A stretch of 51,809 bases of DNA from Halioglobus sp. GTDB taxonomy: Bacteria; Pseudomonadota; Gammaproteobacteria; Pseudomonadales; Halieaceae. The notes under the pieces were generated by a model. It made no database searches and was not told the DNA's origin. It was given only the letters and a program-made list of their open reading frames with translations. This document shows positions 38,366 through 47,968 of this stretch, piece after piece; position 1 is the first letter of the stretch, and each line of letters opens with the position of its first letter. The stretch covers positions 1 through 51,809 of the forward strand of contig JAPKAY010000025.1 of NCBI GenBank assembly GCA_028825045.1, read 5' to 3'. The translations under genes were made by a program, and so were the position numbers.

Positions 38366-39346
38366 ATGAGCACTTTCTACCAGGACAATGCTGAAACTAT
38401 TGGCGGAACACCACTGGTCAAAATCAATCGCATCAGCGACGGTAACATTTACGTCAAGCTGGAGAATCGCAATCCGGCCATGTCCGTCAAGTGCCGCATC
38501 GGCGCCAGTATGGTGGCAGCAGCGGAACTCGATGGCAGCCTGAAACCGGGAATGACTATTGTCGAGCCGACCAGCGGCAACACCGGTATTGCGCTGGCCT
38601 TTGTAGCTGCAGCTAAGGGGTATGACTGCATTTTAACCATGCCTAATACTATGAGCCTGGAACGACGCATGCTCATGAAATCTATGGGTGCGAAAGTTAT
38701 ACTCACTGACGGGGCAAAAGGGGTTACCGCTTCAATCCAGAAGGCTGAGGCCATAATCGCCACCGATCCAAGCAAGCATTGGGGCCCGCATCAATTTGAA
38801 AACCCCGCCAACCCTGCTGTCCACGAAAGAACAACGGGGCCGGAAATCTGGAATGACACCAACGGCGAAATCGATATCCTGATATCGGGCGTAGGAACAG
38901 GCGGGACCATAACCGGCATTTCCCGTTACCTCAAAAACACCAAGGGGAGATCCATATTGAGCGTTGCCGTTGAGCCCGATAGCAGCACTATGATCACTGC
39001 CGCGAAAGCCGGTGAGGAACCGAGCCACGCACCTCACAAAATCCAGGGGATTGGCGCCGGTTTTGTGCCACAGAACCTGGATTTGGACCTGGTGGATCAG
39101 GTTGAACAGGTCACCAGCGACGAGGCAATAGCCTGGGCCCACAAGCTCATGAACCAGGAAGGTATTCTGGCCGGAATTTCCTCTGGCGCGGCCATGGCAG
39201 TAGCGCATCGCCTGTCACAGCAGGAGGCTCACAAGGGAAAGGTGATAGTCGCGATTTTGCCCGACTCTGGCGAGCGCTATCTGAGTTCGGCCCTTTTTGC
39301 CGAGAGCTTCTCTGATAACGAGACCGTGCAGGCCACCATCAGCTGA
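38366..39346 (+). CDS. cysK: cysteine synthase A (O-acetylserine sulfhydrylase)
   Basis: 326-residue PLP enzyme making cysteine from O-acetylserine and sulfide. PLP lysine Lys42 lies in [11 protein letters not shown], where the Cys after Lys matches E. coli CysK; TSGNTGIA binds the substrate; GVGTGGT binds the phosphate; and the KIQGIGAGF loop is present. The start follows AGAAGGGGGG. The GPHQFENP block and length fit CysK rather than CysM. Confidence 0.95.
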   Translation: MSTFYQDNAETIGGTPLVKINRISDGNIYVKLENRNPAMSVKCRIGASMVAAAELDGSLKPGMTIVEPTSGNTGIALAFVAAAKGYDCILTMPNTMSLERRMLMKSMGAKVILTDGAKGVTASIQKAEAIIATDPSKHWGPHQFENPANPAVHERTTGPEIWNDTNGEIDILISGVGTGGTITGISRYLKNTKGRSILSVAVEPDSSTMITAAKAGEEPSHAPHKIQGIGAGFVPQNLDLDLVDQVEQVTSDEAIAWAHKLMNQEGILAGISSGAAMAVAHRLSQQEAHKGKVIVAILPDSGERYLSSALFAESFSDNETVQATIS

Positions 39347-39358
39347 AGTGGCCGTTAA

Positions 39359-39946
39359 TCAGCTGCGATTGACGCTTTTCTGCAGCCGTTTCTTCACCTG
39401 CCGCCACTCGCTCTCAATGATGCTGAAGTAGACCGAATCGCGCACATAATTGTCCTGCACAATCATATGATTGCGCAGGACACCTTCCTGGGTAGCACCA
39501 ATACGCTGCAGAGCGTGCTGGGAGCGTTCGTTCCGGGCATCCGTTTTGAACTCAACACGCACGCAGCCCAATCGCTCAAAAGCATAGGATAAAAGCAATA
39601 GTTTTGCCTCGGTATTCACCGCCGTACGCTGCCAATCCTGACCCAGCCAGGTCCAGCCGATTTCCAAAGAACCGTGCTCGGGCCGAATATTCAGAAATCG
39701 ACTGCTTCCTACAGCCCTGTCTTTGGCAGTCTCTACAATGGCAAATGGAATTTGCGCAGTGGCATTTAGAGCTTCATCAATCCACTGCCGGGTATCCGGC
39801 ATATCGATAAAACAGGATCTGGGCATGTACGCCCAATCGGCCTCTACCCGACCACGGTTATAAAGGCCCTGAGCGTGATCCTGGGATAAGGGTTCCAAAC
39901 GCACAGCGGTTCCCCGTAATACAATCGGATCAACTTTCAAAAACAA
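39359..39946 (-). CDS. GNAT-family N-acetyltransferase (RimJ/RimL-like)
   Basis: 195-residue acetyltransferase with the layout of RimL/YdaF-type proteins: an N-terminal substrate region (IVLRGTAVRLEPLS), the beta-bulge core LEIGWTWLGQDWQRTAVNTEA, and the C-terminal NERSQHALQRIGATQEG block that binds acetyl-CoA. Possible targets are protein N-termini or small amines. It begins 3 bp after the MFS transporter stop, so the two are probably co-translated. Confidence 0.87.
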   Translation of the reverse strand: MFLKVDPIVLRGTAVRLEPLSQDHAQGLYNRGRVEADWAYMPRSCFIDMPDTRQWIDEALNATAQIPFAIVETAKDRAVGSSRFLNIRPEHGSLEIGWTWLGQDWQRTAVNTEAKLLLLSYAFERLGCVRVEFKTDARNERSQHALQRIGATQEGVLRNHMIVQDNYVRDSVYFSIIESEWRQVKKRLQKSVNRS

Positions 39947-39949
39947 TGC

Positions 39950-41290
39950 TCATGCTCCAGTTTCGTCAACACTCGCTGACAGCGCTATGCGGTAGTATTT
40001 CAAGCCCCAACCTAAAAAGGCCGCCGCCAAAGGGCAGACAATCAAGGGTAACAGGCTCAAGGAACGGGCCAAAGCCGCATCGTTGGCAAAGACAAAATCA
40101 GTTATCGCAGCGACGGCGCTGGGACCAATAGCAAGACCAAATAAGTTGGTCATAAACAACATTAACGCTGATACCTGGGCCCGCATACGATTGGGCGTAA
40201 TGTTCTGCAAGGCCGAGATAGCAAGCGCAAAGTAACTATTGAGGAAGAATACGATGGGGACCGCAGACCAGAGTGCCCCTTCACCGTCACCCGATAGTGG
40301 GCCAAGAGTGGCGGGCAACAGCCACAGCAGTGCTATCCACATAATCAGGCGCATACTGGCGTCTGTATAACCGCGATCGAGCAGCGGTTTGGCACTGAAT
40401 CCACCCAACAGGGTTCCAATACTGCCCGCGACAATAAAAATCATACCAAACGATGCGCCGGCCTCGGCCCTGCTCATACCGTGGCTGCGTACCAGGAATT
40501 CGGGATACCAGGCCATCGTGCCGTATCCTAAAATGGACAGCAGAGATACTCCCATAATTAAACTGCCATAGGCCTGCCAATGAGAGCGCAAATGCGCGCC
40601 TACTTCCATAACGCTGTACCCGCTTGCACCTGGGGCAGCGGGATCACGCCTTACAGGTTCAGCCATCAGTCCCAACAGAATCACGAGACCAAACCCCGGC
40701 AGACCGACAACAATGAAGGTTGTTTGCCAAGGACGTAACTCACCAAATAGAGGGACCGTCAGCGCGCCATAGTCCGTAAAGTACTGGTAGACACCGCCTC
40801 CGATGATATAAGCCAGCCCACCGCCAATAGTGATACCCAACGTGTAAACGGCCATGGCGCGAGGCAGACTCTCAGGGCTGAAATAGTCGCTCAGCAGGCT
40901 GTAGGCTGGGGGCGACAGCGCAGCCTCCCCTATTCCTACACCCATGCGCATTACAAACAGACTCGTGAACGTGCGCGCCACACCACACAGGCAAGTCATC
41001 AGGCTCCAGAATAAAACGCCGATAGTTATTACCCATTTACGGCTACCCCGGTCCGCCAGCCGGGCAATAGGTAAACCAAGAAAGATATAGAACATCGAGA
41101 AAGCCAAACCGTGCAACAGGCTGTATTGAAAATCACTGATGGCGAAATCCTCACGGATAGGGCCAATCAATACCGCCATCACATTGCGGTCGATGAAGGA
41201 CAAAATGTAGGCCAGAAGTAAGGCAAACAGAGCGTAAGCGGCCCTTCCTCTCTGCCGGCTTCCTTCAACAATTGGGGCAGCGCTCGTCAT
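39950..41290 (-). CDS. MFS transporter
   Basis: 446 residues with about 12 membrane helices. The loop 2-3 signature is present (GLPIARLADRGSRKWVI, matching G-x3-D-R-x-x-R), and IDRNVMAVLIGPI in TM1 recalls the spinster/ACS-type subgroup. Lipid, sugar or organic-acid transport is possible; the substrate is not readable. The GNAT gene follows by 3 bp, and the quinone reductase gene precedes by 22 bp on the same strand. Confidence 0.9.
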   Translation of the reverse strand: MTSAAPIVEGSRQRGRAAYALFALLLAYILSFIDRNVMAVLIGPIREDFAISDFQYSLLHGLAFSMFYIFLGLPIARLADRGSRKWVITIGVLFWSLMTCLCGVARTFTSLFVMRMGVGIGEAALSPPAYSLLSDYFSPESLPRAMAVYTLGITIGGGLAYIIGGGVYQYFTDYGALTVPLFGELRPWQTTFIVVGLPGFGLVILLGLMAEPVRRDPAAPGASGYSVMEVGAHLRSHWQAYGSLIMGVSLLSILGYGTMAWYPEFLVRSHGMSRAEAGASFGMIFIVAGSIGTLLGGFSAKPLLDRGYTDASMRLIMWIALLWLLPATLGPLSGDGEGALWSAVPIVFFLNSYFALAISALQNITPNRMRAQVSALMLFMTNLFGLAIGPSAVAAITDFVFANDAALARSLSLLPLIVCPLAAAFLGWGLKYYRIALSASVDETGA

Positions 41291-41312
41291 GCAATGATTC
41301 CGCTAGAGATAC

Positions 41313-42308
41313 TCAGGGCAGTAACACTGTTGAACCAGTGGTTTTTCGATTCTGAAGGTCTCGATGTGCCTGCTGCACTTCAGCCAATGCGTAGCGCTGA
41401 TTAATTTCTATACTCACATCGCCACTCAAAACCCGCGCAAACAAATCGTTTGAAGATTGCTGCAGCTCTTCCTGGGACAGGGTGTAGGTCAGCATTGTCG
41501 GACGGGTAATAAACAGGGAGCCCTTGTTTGCCAGCGTTTGCAAGTCCAGCGCGCGGGGAGCACCCGATGCATTGCCAAAACTCACCATTAACCCGCGAGG
41601 CTGAAGGCAATCCAGAGACCATTCAAAGGTATCTAGACCAACACCGTCGTAAACGACCGGAACTTTCTGGCCACACGTTATCTCCAGTACCCGCTGCACC
41701 ACGTCTTCCGTGCGGTAATTAATGACGTGGCTGAAACCATTGGCGAGTGCCAGCTCTGCTTTTTCCCTGGATCCCACAGTGCCAATCACCTGCGCACCGA
41801 TACTGCGTGCCCACTGCCCAAAGATAAGCCCCACACCCCCTGCCGCCGCATGAAAAAGACAGGTCTGACCACGTTGCAATGGGTAGGTTCTCTGCAGCAG
41901 GTACTCCGCGGTCTGTCCCTTTAACAGCATCGCCGCCGCTTGTTGAAAATCGATCCCCTGGGGGATCTTCACCAGACGCGCAGCGGGCAGATTCAGCGCC
42001 TGCGCATAGGCGCCAAATCCCGCTGAGCAATACGCCACACGATCACCAACCTGCAGCGGTGCTGCACCCCCTACCCCCTCCCCTAACGCCTCCCCAACCG
42101 CCTCCACTATGCCGGCCCCCTCAAGCCCGATTCCGGTTGGCATCGGCAGTGGATACAGTCCGCTCCGATGATAGGTATCAATGTAATTGAGCCCAATGGC
42201 TCGATTTGCAACGGTCACCATGCCCGGACCCGGCGCGTCGAGTGCCACCTCCTCCAACATCATCACCTCGGGCCCCCCGGTTTCGTAAAGCCTTACTGCC
42301 TGAACCAT
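41313..42308 (-). CDS. zinc-independent quinone oxidoreductase (QorA-like)
   Basis: 331-residue medium-chain reductase of the NADPH:quinone oxidoreductase/zeta-crystallin type. The GLEGAG-x-V core is near 83-90 and the nucleotide motif AAGGVGLIFGQWA lies near 154-166. The zinc-binding cysteines of alcohol dehydrogenases are absent. The IGLNYIDTYHRSGLYPLPMP block is the family hallmark. Confidence 0.92.
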   Translation of the reverse strand: MVQAVRLYETGGPEVMMLEEVALDAPGPGMVTVANRAIGLNYIDTYHRSGLYPLPMPTGIGLEGAGIVEAVGEALGEGVGGAAPLQVGDRVAYCSAGFGAYAQALNLPAARLVKIPQGIDFQQAAAMLLKGQTAEYLLQRTYPLQRGQTCLFHAAAGGVGLIFGQWARSIGAQVIGTVGSREKAELALANGFSHVINYRTEDVVQRVLEITCGQKVPVVYDGVGLDTFEWSLDCLQPRGLMVSFGNASGAPRALDLQTLANKGSLFITRPTMLTYTLSQEELQQSSNDLFARVLSGDVSIEINQRYALAEVQQAHRDLQNRKTTGSTVLLP

Positions 42309-42396
42309 TAATCTTTCTCCGGATTCGATTGCTTGCGCGTCGCCTGTGCGCTACTGGCGTCAATCGCTTACAATACCTGCACCATCACTGGAGCGA

Positions 42397-42402
42397 TATA
42401 AT
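42397..42402. promoter_or_regulatory. consensus -10 element between divergent qor and srmB genes
   Basis: A perfect TATAAT (42397-42402) on the plus strand points at the helicase gene, and an overlapping TATTAT on the minus strand points at the reductase gene. No matching -35 was recognised for either. The rest of the 234-bp divergent gap shows no gene. Confidence 0.35.
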
Positions 42403-42542
42403 ACAATGGATTACATCGATCCGTAGCGAGTTCTCCGGCCGCAACGTTAACAGGGCTACTTTTAACTCAGCGCATTAAATATCGGGTTCTGCAAATGCTT
42501 AACTCGCAACCGTAAACTCTACAGTCAGCGGAGTACGATCAA

Positions 42543-43877
42543 GTGTTCGAAGAAGTGCAATTGGACCGTTCCCTGCGCATAGGTCTCGATGCGCTCGACT
42601 TATCCGACGCCACTGAAGTCCAGAAGCTGGCAGTGCCCGCAGCACTGCAGGGAGGGGACGTGTTGGTGAGTGCAGAAACGGGCAGCGGCAAAACGCTCGC
42701 CTATCTGATCCCATTGTCACAGAAAATTCTCGCCGCTACCTCTTCCAAACAGTCCGGCACACTGGCATTGATTCTAGTGCCCACCCGGGAGCTGGCACGA
42801 CAAGTGCTGAAACAATGCAGGCAATTATTGGCCAAATCACCTGTGTTAGCACAAGCCATCACCGGCGGAGCAGATTTCAAGTATCAAAAATCTGTGCTTC
42901 GTAAAGACCCACAGGTCATAGTGGCAACACCGGGGCGCTTACTGGAACATTGCGAAAAAGGCAGCGCCGATTTAAGCGCACTGCAAACCCTCGTGCTCGA
43001 TGAAGCCGATCGTATGCTCGACATGGGGTTTCGCGAGGATGTATTAAAAATAGCTGACTTTTGTGCAACCGAAAAACAGGTGCTGATGCTATCGGCGACT
43101 CTCTCGCATCGCGGCGTCGGTGCCATCGCTGAAATCTTGTTGCGCTCACCGCAGACGATTACTGTAGGACAGGTACGACAGGCGCACAGCAGTATCACGC
43201 ACCAGCTGATACTGGCAGATAGCCAGGAACACAAAGACAAAGTACTCATTGCCCTACTGAAACAGGGCGAATTCCGACGCGCCCTGGTATTTGCCAACAA
43301 ACGTAACACTGCCACACGACTGGCTAACTTGCTTCAATATCACGATCTACGGTGTGCCAGCCTGCACGGTGAAATGAGCACCGAAGATCGCAAAAAAGTC
43401 ATGCATCAGTTCCATGACAGCAAGATCGATATCGTCTGCGCCAGTGATCTGGCGGCCAGAGGGTTAGATGTACCTGGCATCGATTTGGTAGTCAATTTCG
43501 ATCTTCCCCGCAGCGGCGACGACTACCTGCACCGCACGGGTCGAACGGGTCGAGCTGGCGCCAAGGGACTGGCAATATCACTGGTGAGTGCAGTCGAATG
43601 GAACCTCTCCATCAGCATTGAGCGCTATCTTACACTGAGTTTTGAACGCCGCTCACTGCCAGGCCTGAAAGCAAAATACAGCGGCCCGAAAAAACTAAAA
43701 TCGTCCGGCAAGGCCACAGGTGGCAAGAAAAAAACAAGCAAAATGCCCGCCGCCAAAAGCAAAACCCGAGCACGCAACCAGAAAAATATCGGCAAGCGGC
43801 GATCAGGCCGAAAAGGTGAGCCCACTCCTGTCAATGACGGCTTTGCGCCGTTGATGAAAAAAAAGCCCAGTGATTAA
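42543..43877 (+). CDS. srmB: DEAD-box RNA helicase, SrmB-like
   Basis: 444-residue ATP-dependent RNA helicase. Motifs in order: Q motif (ATEVQKLAVPAAL), I AETGSGKT 44-51, Ia PTRELA, II DEAD 153-156, III SAT 184-186, and VI HRTGRTGRAG near 330. The final roughly 75 residues are very rich in Lys/Arg, as in helicases acting on ribosome assembly. Similarity to SrmB (50S assembly) is my best guess within the family; RhlE is the alternative. The start is GTG 42543. The stop overlaps the thpR start by one base. Confidence 0.88.
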   Translation: MFEEVQLDRSLRIGLDALDLSDATEVQKLAVPAALQGGDVLVSAETGSGKTLAYLIPLSQKILAATSSKQSGTLALILVPTRELARQVLKQCRQLLAKSPVLAQAITGGADFKYQKSVLRKDPQVIVATPGRLLEHCEKGSADLSALQTLVLDEADRMLDMGFREDVLKIADFCATEKQVLMLSATLSHRGVGAIAEILLRSPQTITVGQVRQAHSSITHQLILADSQEHKDKVLIALLKQGEFRRALVFANKRNTATRLANLLQYHDLRCASLHGEMSTEDRKKVMHQFHDSKIDIVCASDLAARGLDVPGIDLVVNFDLPRSGDDYLHRTGRTGRAGAKGLAISLVSAVEWNLSISIERYLTLSFERRSLPGLKAKYSGPKKLKSSGKATGGKKKTSKMPAAKSKTRARNQKNIGKRRSGRKGEPTPVNDGFAPLMKKKPSD

Positions 43878-44410
43878 TGCGTGTTTTCTTCGGCTTGGAA
43901 CTGGATGCGAACAGCGCTCTGCAGATAGCCAACTGGCGTGACCGACAGCTAGCCTGTAATGGACACACCGTGCCACCGGTCAACTTTCATATCACGCTGG
44001 CCTTTGTCGGTCCGTTGCGTGACCCGGCTATCGAGCAGCTCTGTGAGTCTGTAGATGAGTGGTTAGCGCGCAGTGAAGTAAGCGGGGGAATCCTGAATTT
44101 GGATTGTCTGGGATACTGGGCCAAGCCTGGCATTTACTGGTTGGGGCCAACTACATGGCCGAAGCCGCTGACACAACTTTCCGGAAAAATCAGAGGATTG
44201 GCCACTGCCGCAGGCGCCAAGAAGGACAGAAAATCATTCCAACCGCACATCACACTCTATCGCCGCTGCTCGGCTGCTCCGCCGACACCCCCACAGGCGC
44301 CCGCTATTCCCATGGTTTACCAACATTTCGCCCTGTTTGAATCGCGCCAGGGTAAGCAGGGCGTGAGTTACCACAGTCTGCAGGATTGGGATCTAGCGCC
44401 CGCGCCTTAA
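43877..44410 (+). CDS. thpR: RNA 2',3'-cyclic phosphodiesterase
   Basis: 177-residue member of the 2H phosphoesterase family (LigT/ThpR). The two catalytic HxTx motifs are present: His38-Ile-Thr40 in HITLAFVG and His124-Ile-Thr126 in HITLYRR. It opens 2',3'-cyclic phosphate ends of RNA. One-base overlap with the helicase stop (TAATG) implies coupled translation and an RNA-processing link. Confidence 0.92.
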   Translation: MRVFFGLELDANSALQIANWRDRQLACNGHTVPPVNFHITLAFVGPLRDPAIEQLCESVDEWLARSEVSGGILNLDCLGYWAKPGIYWLGPTTWPKPLTQLSGKIRGLATAAGAKKDRKSFQPHITLYRRCSAAPPTPPQAPAIPMVYQHFALFESRQGKQGVSYHSLQDWDLAPAP

Positions 44411-44485
44411 TTTGGCTTCGCTATTATTGCTGGCCTCGACTTTCAGTTAGAATCTCGCATTAGCTTTTAATCGGACTGCCGCAAT

Positions 44486-46519
44486 ATGCCCAACCCCCTG
44501 CTTGAACAGCACCTGCTACCCCCCTTTTCTACCATTACACCGGATCATGTCGAACCCGCCATTACGCAGATCATCGAGCGCAATAAAGCACGTATTGATG
44601 CGCTAGTGGCAAGCAATGACCACTACACCTGGGAGAATTTATTGCAACCCATTGAAGACCTGGAGGACGAATTATCCAATGCGTGGTCACCGGTCTCTCA
44701 TCTGAACAGTGTGTGCAACAGCGATGGATTACGGGAGGCCTACAATGCCTGTCTCCCGCAGCTGGCGGCCTACGGTACCTGGATGGGCCAGCATGCGGGC
44801 CTTTGTAGAGCCTATCAACAAATTGCCGATAGCAAGTACTTTGCCACGTTGAGCGCCGCCCAACGCAAAGCAATCGAGCACGCACTGCGCGATTTTCGAT
44901 TGGCCGGTGTTTCGCTGCCACCGAATGAAAAACAACGGTATGGCGACATCCGCCAACGCCTGTCTACGCTGGGTAGCTCCTTCGGCGAAAACGTTCTGGA
45001 CGCCACCAATGCCTGGTCCCGGCAGGTCACCCAGAAGGAATTGGCTGGATTGCCAGAGACTACCCTGGCCAACTCAAAAGACGCAGCACGGCAAGCGGGG
45101 CATGAGGGCTATTTAATCAATCTGGAGTTCCCCTCTTTTTCACCCGTGCTGAATTACTGTCACAGTCGGGAACTGCGTGAGGAGGTCTACACCGCCAATT
45201 GTACCCGCGCGTCTGATCGCGGCCCCCATGCCGGGCAATGGGATAACACAGCGCTAATACAGGAAACCCTCGAATTGCGCAGGGAACTTGCCCAACTGCT
45301 GGGGTTTGATGACTATGCTGAACTTTCTCTTGCCACCAAGATGGCGGACAGCAGTGATAGTGTCGTGGAATTTCTGCAACGCTTGGCCGAACAGGCCCAA
45401 CCGCAGGCTAAGGTGGAGTGGCATGAGTTGGTTGAGTTTGCATGCAAGGACGGCGCGCTGAACTCACTGCAAGCCTGGGATGTCAGCTATTTCAGTGAAA
45501 AACTGCGCCAGAGTCGTTATCAGGTCTCCCAGGAAGACATACGGCCGTATTTGCCCTTAAATCGCGTACTGTCAGGTCTGTTTGAAGTAGTACGTCGTTT
45601 GTATGGCATCGAAGTTCGCGAAGTTGAGATGTTCGACACCTATCATCCCGATGTGCAACTGTTTGAGTTACTTCAAGGTGAGGAGGTTATCGCACGATTT
45701 TTCCTGGACCTGTTCGCACGACCGCACAAACGCGGCGGTGCCTGGATGGACAACTGCCGGGTGCGACGCCAGACACCCGAGGGTCTACAAATTCCAGTGG
45801 CCTACCTGGTCTGCAATTTCACACCCCCGGTGGCTGATAACCCCGCCCTGCTCACCCATACAGAACTCACCACACTGTTCCACGAGTTCGGACACGGTCT
45901 GCATCATATGCTAACGCGCCAGACCGTGGCCGCGGTTTCGGGCATCAACGGTGTTGCCTGGGATGCCGTAGAACTGCCCAGCCAGTTTCTCGAAAATTGG
46001 TGTTGGGAGCGGGAGGCACTGTCCTTTATTTCCGGACACTTTGAAACCAGTGAACCCCTACCCGAGGAACTACTGGACAAACTACTGGCTGCGCGAAATT
46101 TCCAGTCTGGTATGGCGATAATGCGGCAACTGGAACTTGCACTGTTCGACTTTCGACTCCACCGGGAATGGGACAGTGGCAATTTCAATTCCGCTCAGGA
46201 ATTACTGGAAGAGGTACGCCAGCAGGTAGCGGTGACAACTGCACCTGAGTTTAACCGCTTTCAGAATGCGTTCTCCCACATCTTCGCCGGCGGCTATGCA
46301 GCCGGATATTACAGTTACAAGTGGGCAGAAGTGCTATCGGCAGATGCTTTTTCCCGGTTTGAGGAAGAAGGGATCTTCAACCCGGAAACCGGCGCAGACT
46401 TCAGGAAAGATATCCTGGAAGCGGGTAGTTCAAAAGAGCCGATGGAATTGTTCGTTGCCTTCCGCGGCCGCGAACCACATATAGAACCGCTGCTGCGACA
46501 CAGTGGTATTAGTGTCTAA
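44486..46519 (+). CDS. prlC: oligopeptidase A (M3 metallopeptidase)
   Basis: 677-residue cytoplasmic zinc peptidase that degrades peptides, including cleaved signal peptides. The zinc motif is HEFGH with His466, Glu467 and His470, followed by the third ligand Glu downstream (WDAVELPSQFLENWCWE). Length and sequence are typical of PrlC/OpdA. A TAGAAT -10-like element lies about 40 bp upstream (44450-44455). Confidence 0.95.
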   Translation: MPNPLLEQHLLPPFSTITPDHVEPAITQIIERNKARIDALVASNDHYTWENLLQPIEDLEDELSNAWSPVSHLNSVCNSDGLREAYNACLPQLAAYGTWMGQHAGLCRAYQQIADSKYFATLSAAQRKAIEHALRDFRLAGVSLPPNEKQRYGDIRQRLSTLGSSFGENVLDATNAWSRQVTQKELAGLPETTLANSKDAARQAGHEGYLINLEFPSFSPVLNYCHSRELREEVYTANCTRASDRGPHAGQWDNTALIQETLELRRELAQLLGFDDYAELSLATKMADSSDSVVEFLQRLAEQAQPQAKVEWHELVEFACKDGALNSLQAWDVSYFSEKLRQSRYQVSQEDIRPYLPLNRVLSGLFEVVRRLYGIEVREVEMFDTYHPDVQLFELLQGEEVIARFFLDLFARPHKRGGAWMDNCRVRRQTPEGLQIPVAYLVCNFTPPVADNPALLTHTELTTLFHEFGHGLHHMLTRQTVAAVSGINGVAWDAVELPSQFLENWCWEREALSFISGHFETSEPLPEELLDKLLAARNFQSGMAIMRQLELALFDFRLHREWDSGNFNSAQELLEEVRQQVAVTTAPEFNRFQNAFSHIFAGGYAAGYYSYKWAEVLSADAFSRFEEEGIFNPETGADFRKDILEAGSSKEPMELFVAFRGREPHIEPLLRHSGISV

Positions 46520-46663
46520 TCCTCTCTACCTAACCAGTTGTGCACCACTCCGGCCAGAGCAGCTCCGACGATAGGCGCATCCAGAACAAGCACAGCCGAG
46601 AGATTGCCCAGGCGCACTCGAACCACCTCATGCACACATCTTGGTGAGCAGCTGCCTACAAAT
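46520..46663 (-). other. short open stretch between prlC and queD-like gene
   Basis: 144 bp between two convergent genes. On the minus strand one frame reads a hydrophobic segment beginning VRLGNLSAVLVLDAP and ending in NWLGRED before a stop at 46516-46518. It could be the tail of a lost gene or chance; no start or ribosome-binding site is convincing and I recognise no family. Confidence 0.2.
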
Positions 46664-47146
46664 CTACTTTTTGACCCAACTGGCACAGCCTTTTTGTCCT
46701 GGCCCCGAGGCGACACACAATTCCACCTCGCGCAAATCATCGCCGACGCTGTCAGCCAGCAGATGCTGCAGCAGGTACTGCGAGAACTCTTCCACCGTGG
46801 CATTGCGAATAGGCAATACCAGCGTATCGCTCTGCAAAAACAGCATTTCCTGCTCCGCATACTGAACGCGATAGCACGCACCTTCCTCGCTAATTTTCTG
46901 ATACGGAGAGTCGCCGGCAAGTAGCATGAATTCGTCCAGCTTCTCGCACAGCGTTGCGATGCGCGTTTTGTAGACGTTGTAGTCTGCAGAGAAGCCATTG
47001 TCGCCCATTGGCGCCACGATTTTTGCCGACACCGAGTAGTTATGGCCATGCAGGCGCTCGCGCTCGGTAGCGGAGAAGATCGTGTAGTGAGCCACGGAAA
47101 ACTTGTGGCTCTCCTTATCAATATACAATGTCGTCAATTGCTCCAT
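46664..47146 (-). CDS. 6-pyruvoyl-tetrahydropterin synthase/QueD-family protein lacking the usual cysteine
   Basis: 160-residue T-fold protein of the PTPS/QueD superfamily. Three zinc-binding histidines are visible: His20 (FSVAHYT), His33 and His35 (RLHGHNY). QueD proteins have a catalytic Cys four residues before the first His of HGH (CGRLHGH); here that position is Arg29 within a TERERLHGH block, and no Cys lies between His20 and His33. It is longer than E. coli QueD (121 residues). It may be a divergent pterin enzyme rather than 6-carboxytetrahydropterin synthase. Convergent with prlC and divergent from an SDR gene. Confidence 0.75.
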   Translation of the reverse strand: MEQLTTLYIDKESHKFSVAHYTIFSATERERLHGHNYSVSAKIVAPMGDNGFSADYNVYKTRIATLCEKLDEFMLLAGDSPYQKISEEGACYRVQYAEQEMLFLQSDTLVLPIRNATVEEFSQYLLQHLLADSVGDDLREVELCVASGPGQKGCASWVKK

Positions 47147-47263
47147 ATCGACAGTTTAACGGAGCGACAGCTTGACGTCACCGCAGAAATCACGGAGCCT
47201 CGTGAATTAATACCCGCCAGAACGGGATAAATCTCACACAGCCGGTTTCCAGGGACAGTAAGA

Positions 47264-47965
47264 ATGAAAGCAGCAGTCATCACCGGCGCCAGCGTGGGCA
47301 TCGGCACCGCCTCGGCCCAGGCCTTTCTCAACGAAGGCTTCGAGGTGTTTAACCTTGCTCGACGCACGTGTTCTATTGACGCGGTAACCAACATACCTTG
47401 TGACCTCGCAAGCGAAGACGCTATTGTCAGGGCTTGTGACACCCTGGAAACAGCGCTGCAAGGCAGTTCGGAGGTCGCCCTGATTCACAATGCCAGCCAG
47501 ATGCGCAAAGACAGTACGACCGCCTGCAAAAGCGACAGCCTGCGCGATGTAATGGAGACCAATGTGATTGCTATCAACAGCCTCAACCAGCGGCTGCTGC
47601 CACTACTACCCAAAAATTCCAGCGTACTCTATATCGGTTCAACACTCGCCGAGAAGGCGGTATCTGGCTCCTACAGCTACGTTATCAGCAAGCACGCACA
47701 GTTAGGCATGATGCGCGCCACTTGTCAGGACCTGATGGGGAGCGGCATCCACACCGCCATGATCTGCCCCGGCTTCACTGATACCGAAATGCTGCGTACT
47801 CACCTTGGCAACAATCCTGAAACCGAGGCTGCTGTCGCTTCTTTGAACAGTTTCAATCGTTTGATCGAGCCCGAAGAAATTGCCGAACTTATCCGTTGGG
47901 CCCATCACAATCCGGTCATCAACGGGGCGGTACTCCACGCCAACCTCGGCCAGAAGGAGAGCTGA
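47264..47965 (+). CDS. SDR-family oxidoreductase
   Basis: 233-residue short-chain dehydrogenase. TGASVGIG (7-14) binds the cofactor, HNAS replaces NNAG in the middle motif, and YSYVISKHA supplies Tyr-x3-Lys. Short length and a CPGFTDTEML loop recall sepiapterin-reductase-like and benzil-reductase-like SDRs. The position opposite a PTPS-family gene hints at pterin chemistry but does not prove it. The start is ATG 47264, about 9 bp after a CCAGGGAC. Confidence 0.83.
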   Translation: MKAAVITGASVGIGTASAQAFLNEGFEVFNLARRTCSIDAVTNIPCDLASEDAIVRACDTLETALQGSSEVALIHNASQMRKDSTTACKSDSLRDVMETNVIAINSLNQRLLPLLPKNSSVLYIGSTLAEKAVSGSYSYVISKHAQLGMMRATCQDLMGSGIHTAMICPGFTDTEMLRTHLGNNPETEAAVASLNSFNRLIEPEEIAELIRWAHHNPVINGAVLHANLGQKES

Positions 47966-47968
47966 AGC

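Noticed and set aside
38043..38366. Known RNAs (tmRNA, 6S, SRP RNA, RNase P RNA) as the identity of the candidate small RNA
   Set aside because: None of their conserved sequence blocks could be found by eye on the minus strand.
46516..47121. 201-codon minus-strand ORF covering the queD-like gene
   Set aside because: Out of frame with the PTPS-family protein, Ser/Arg/Cys-rich and without motifs over most of its length; only its last 144 bp fall outside queD-like coding sequence.
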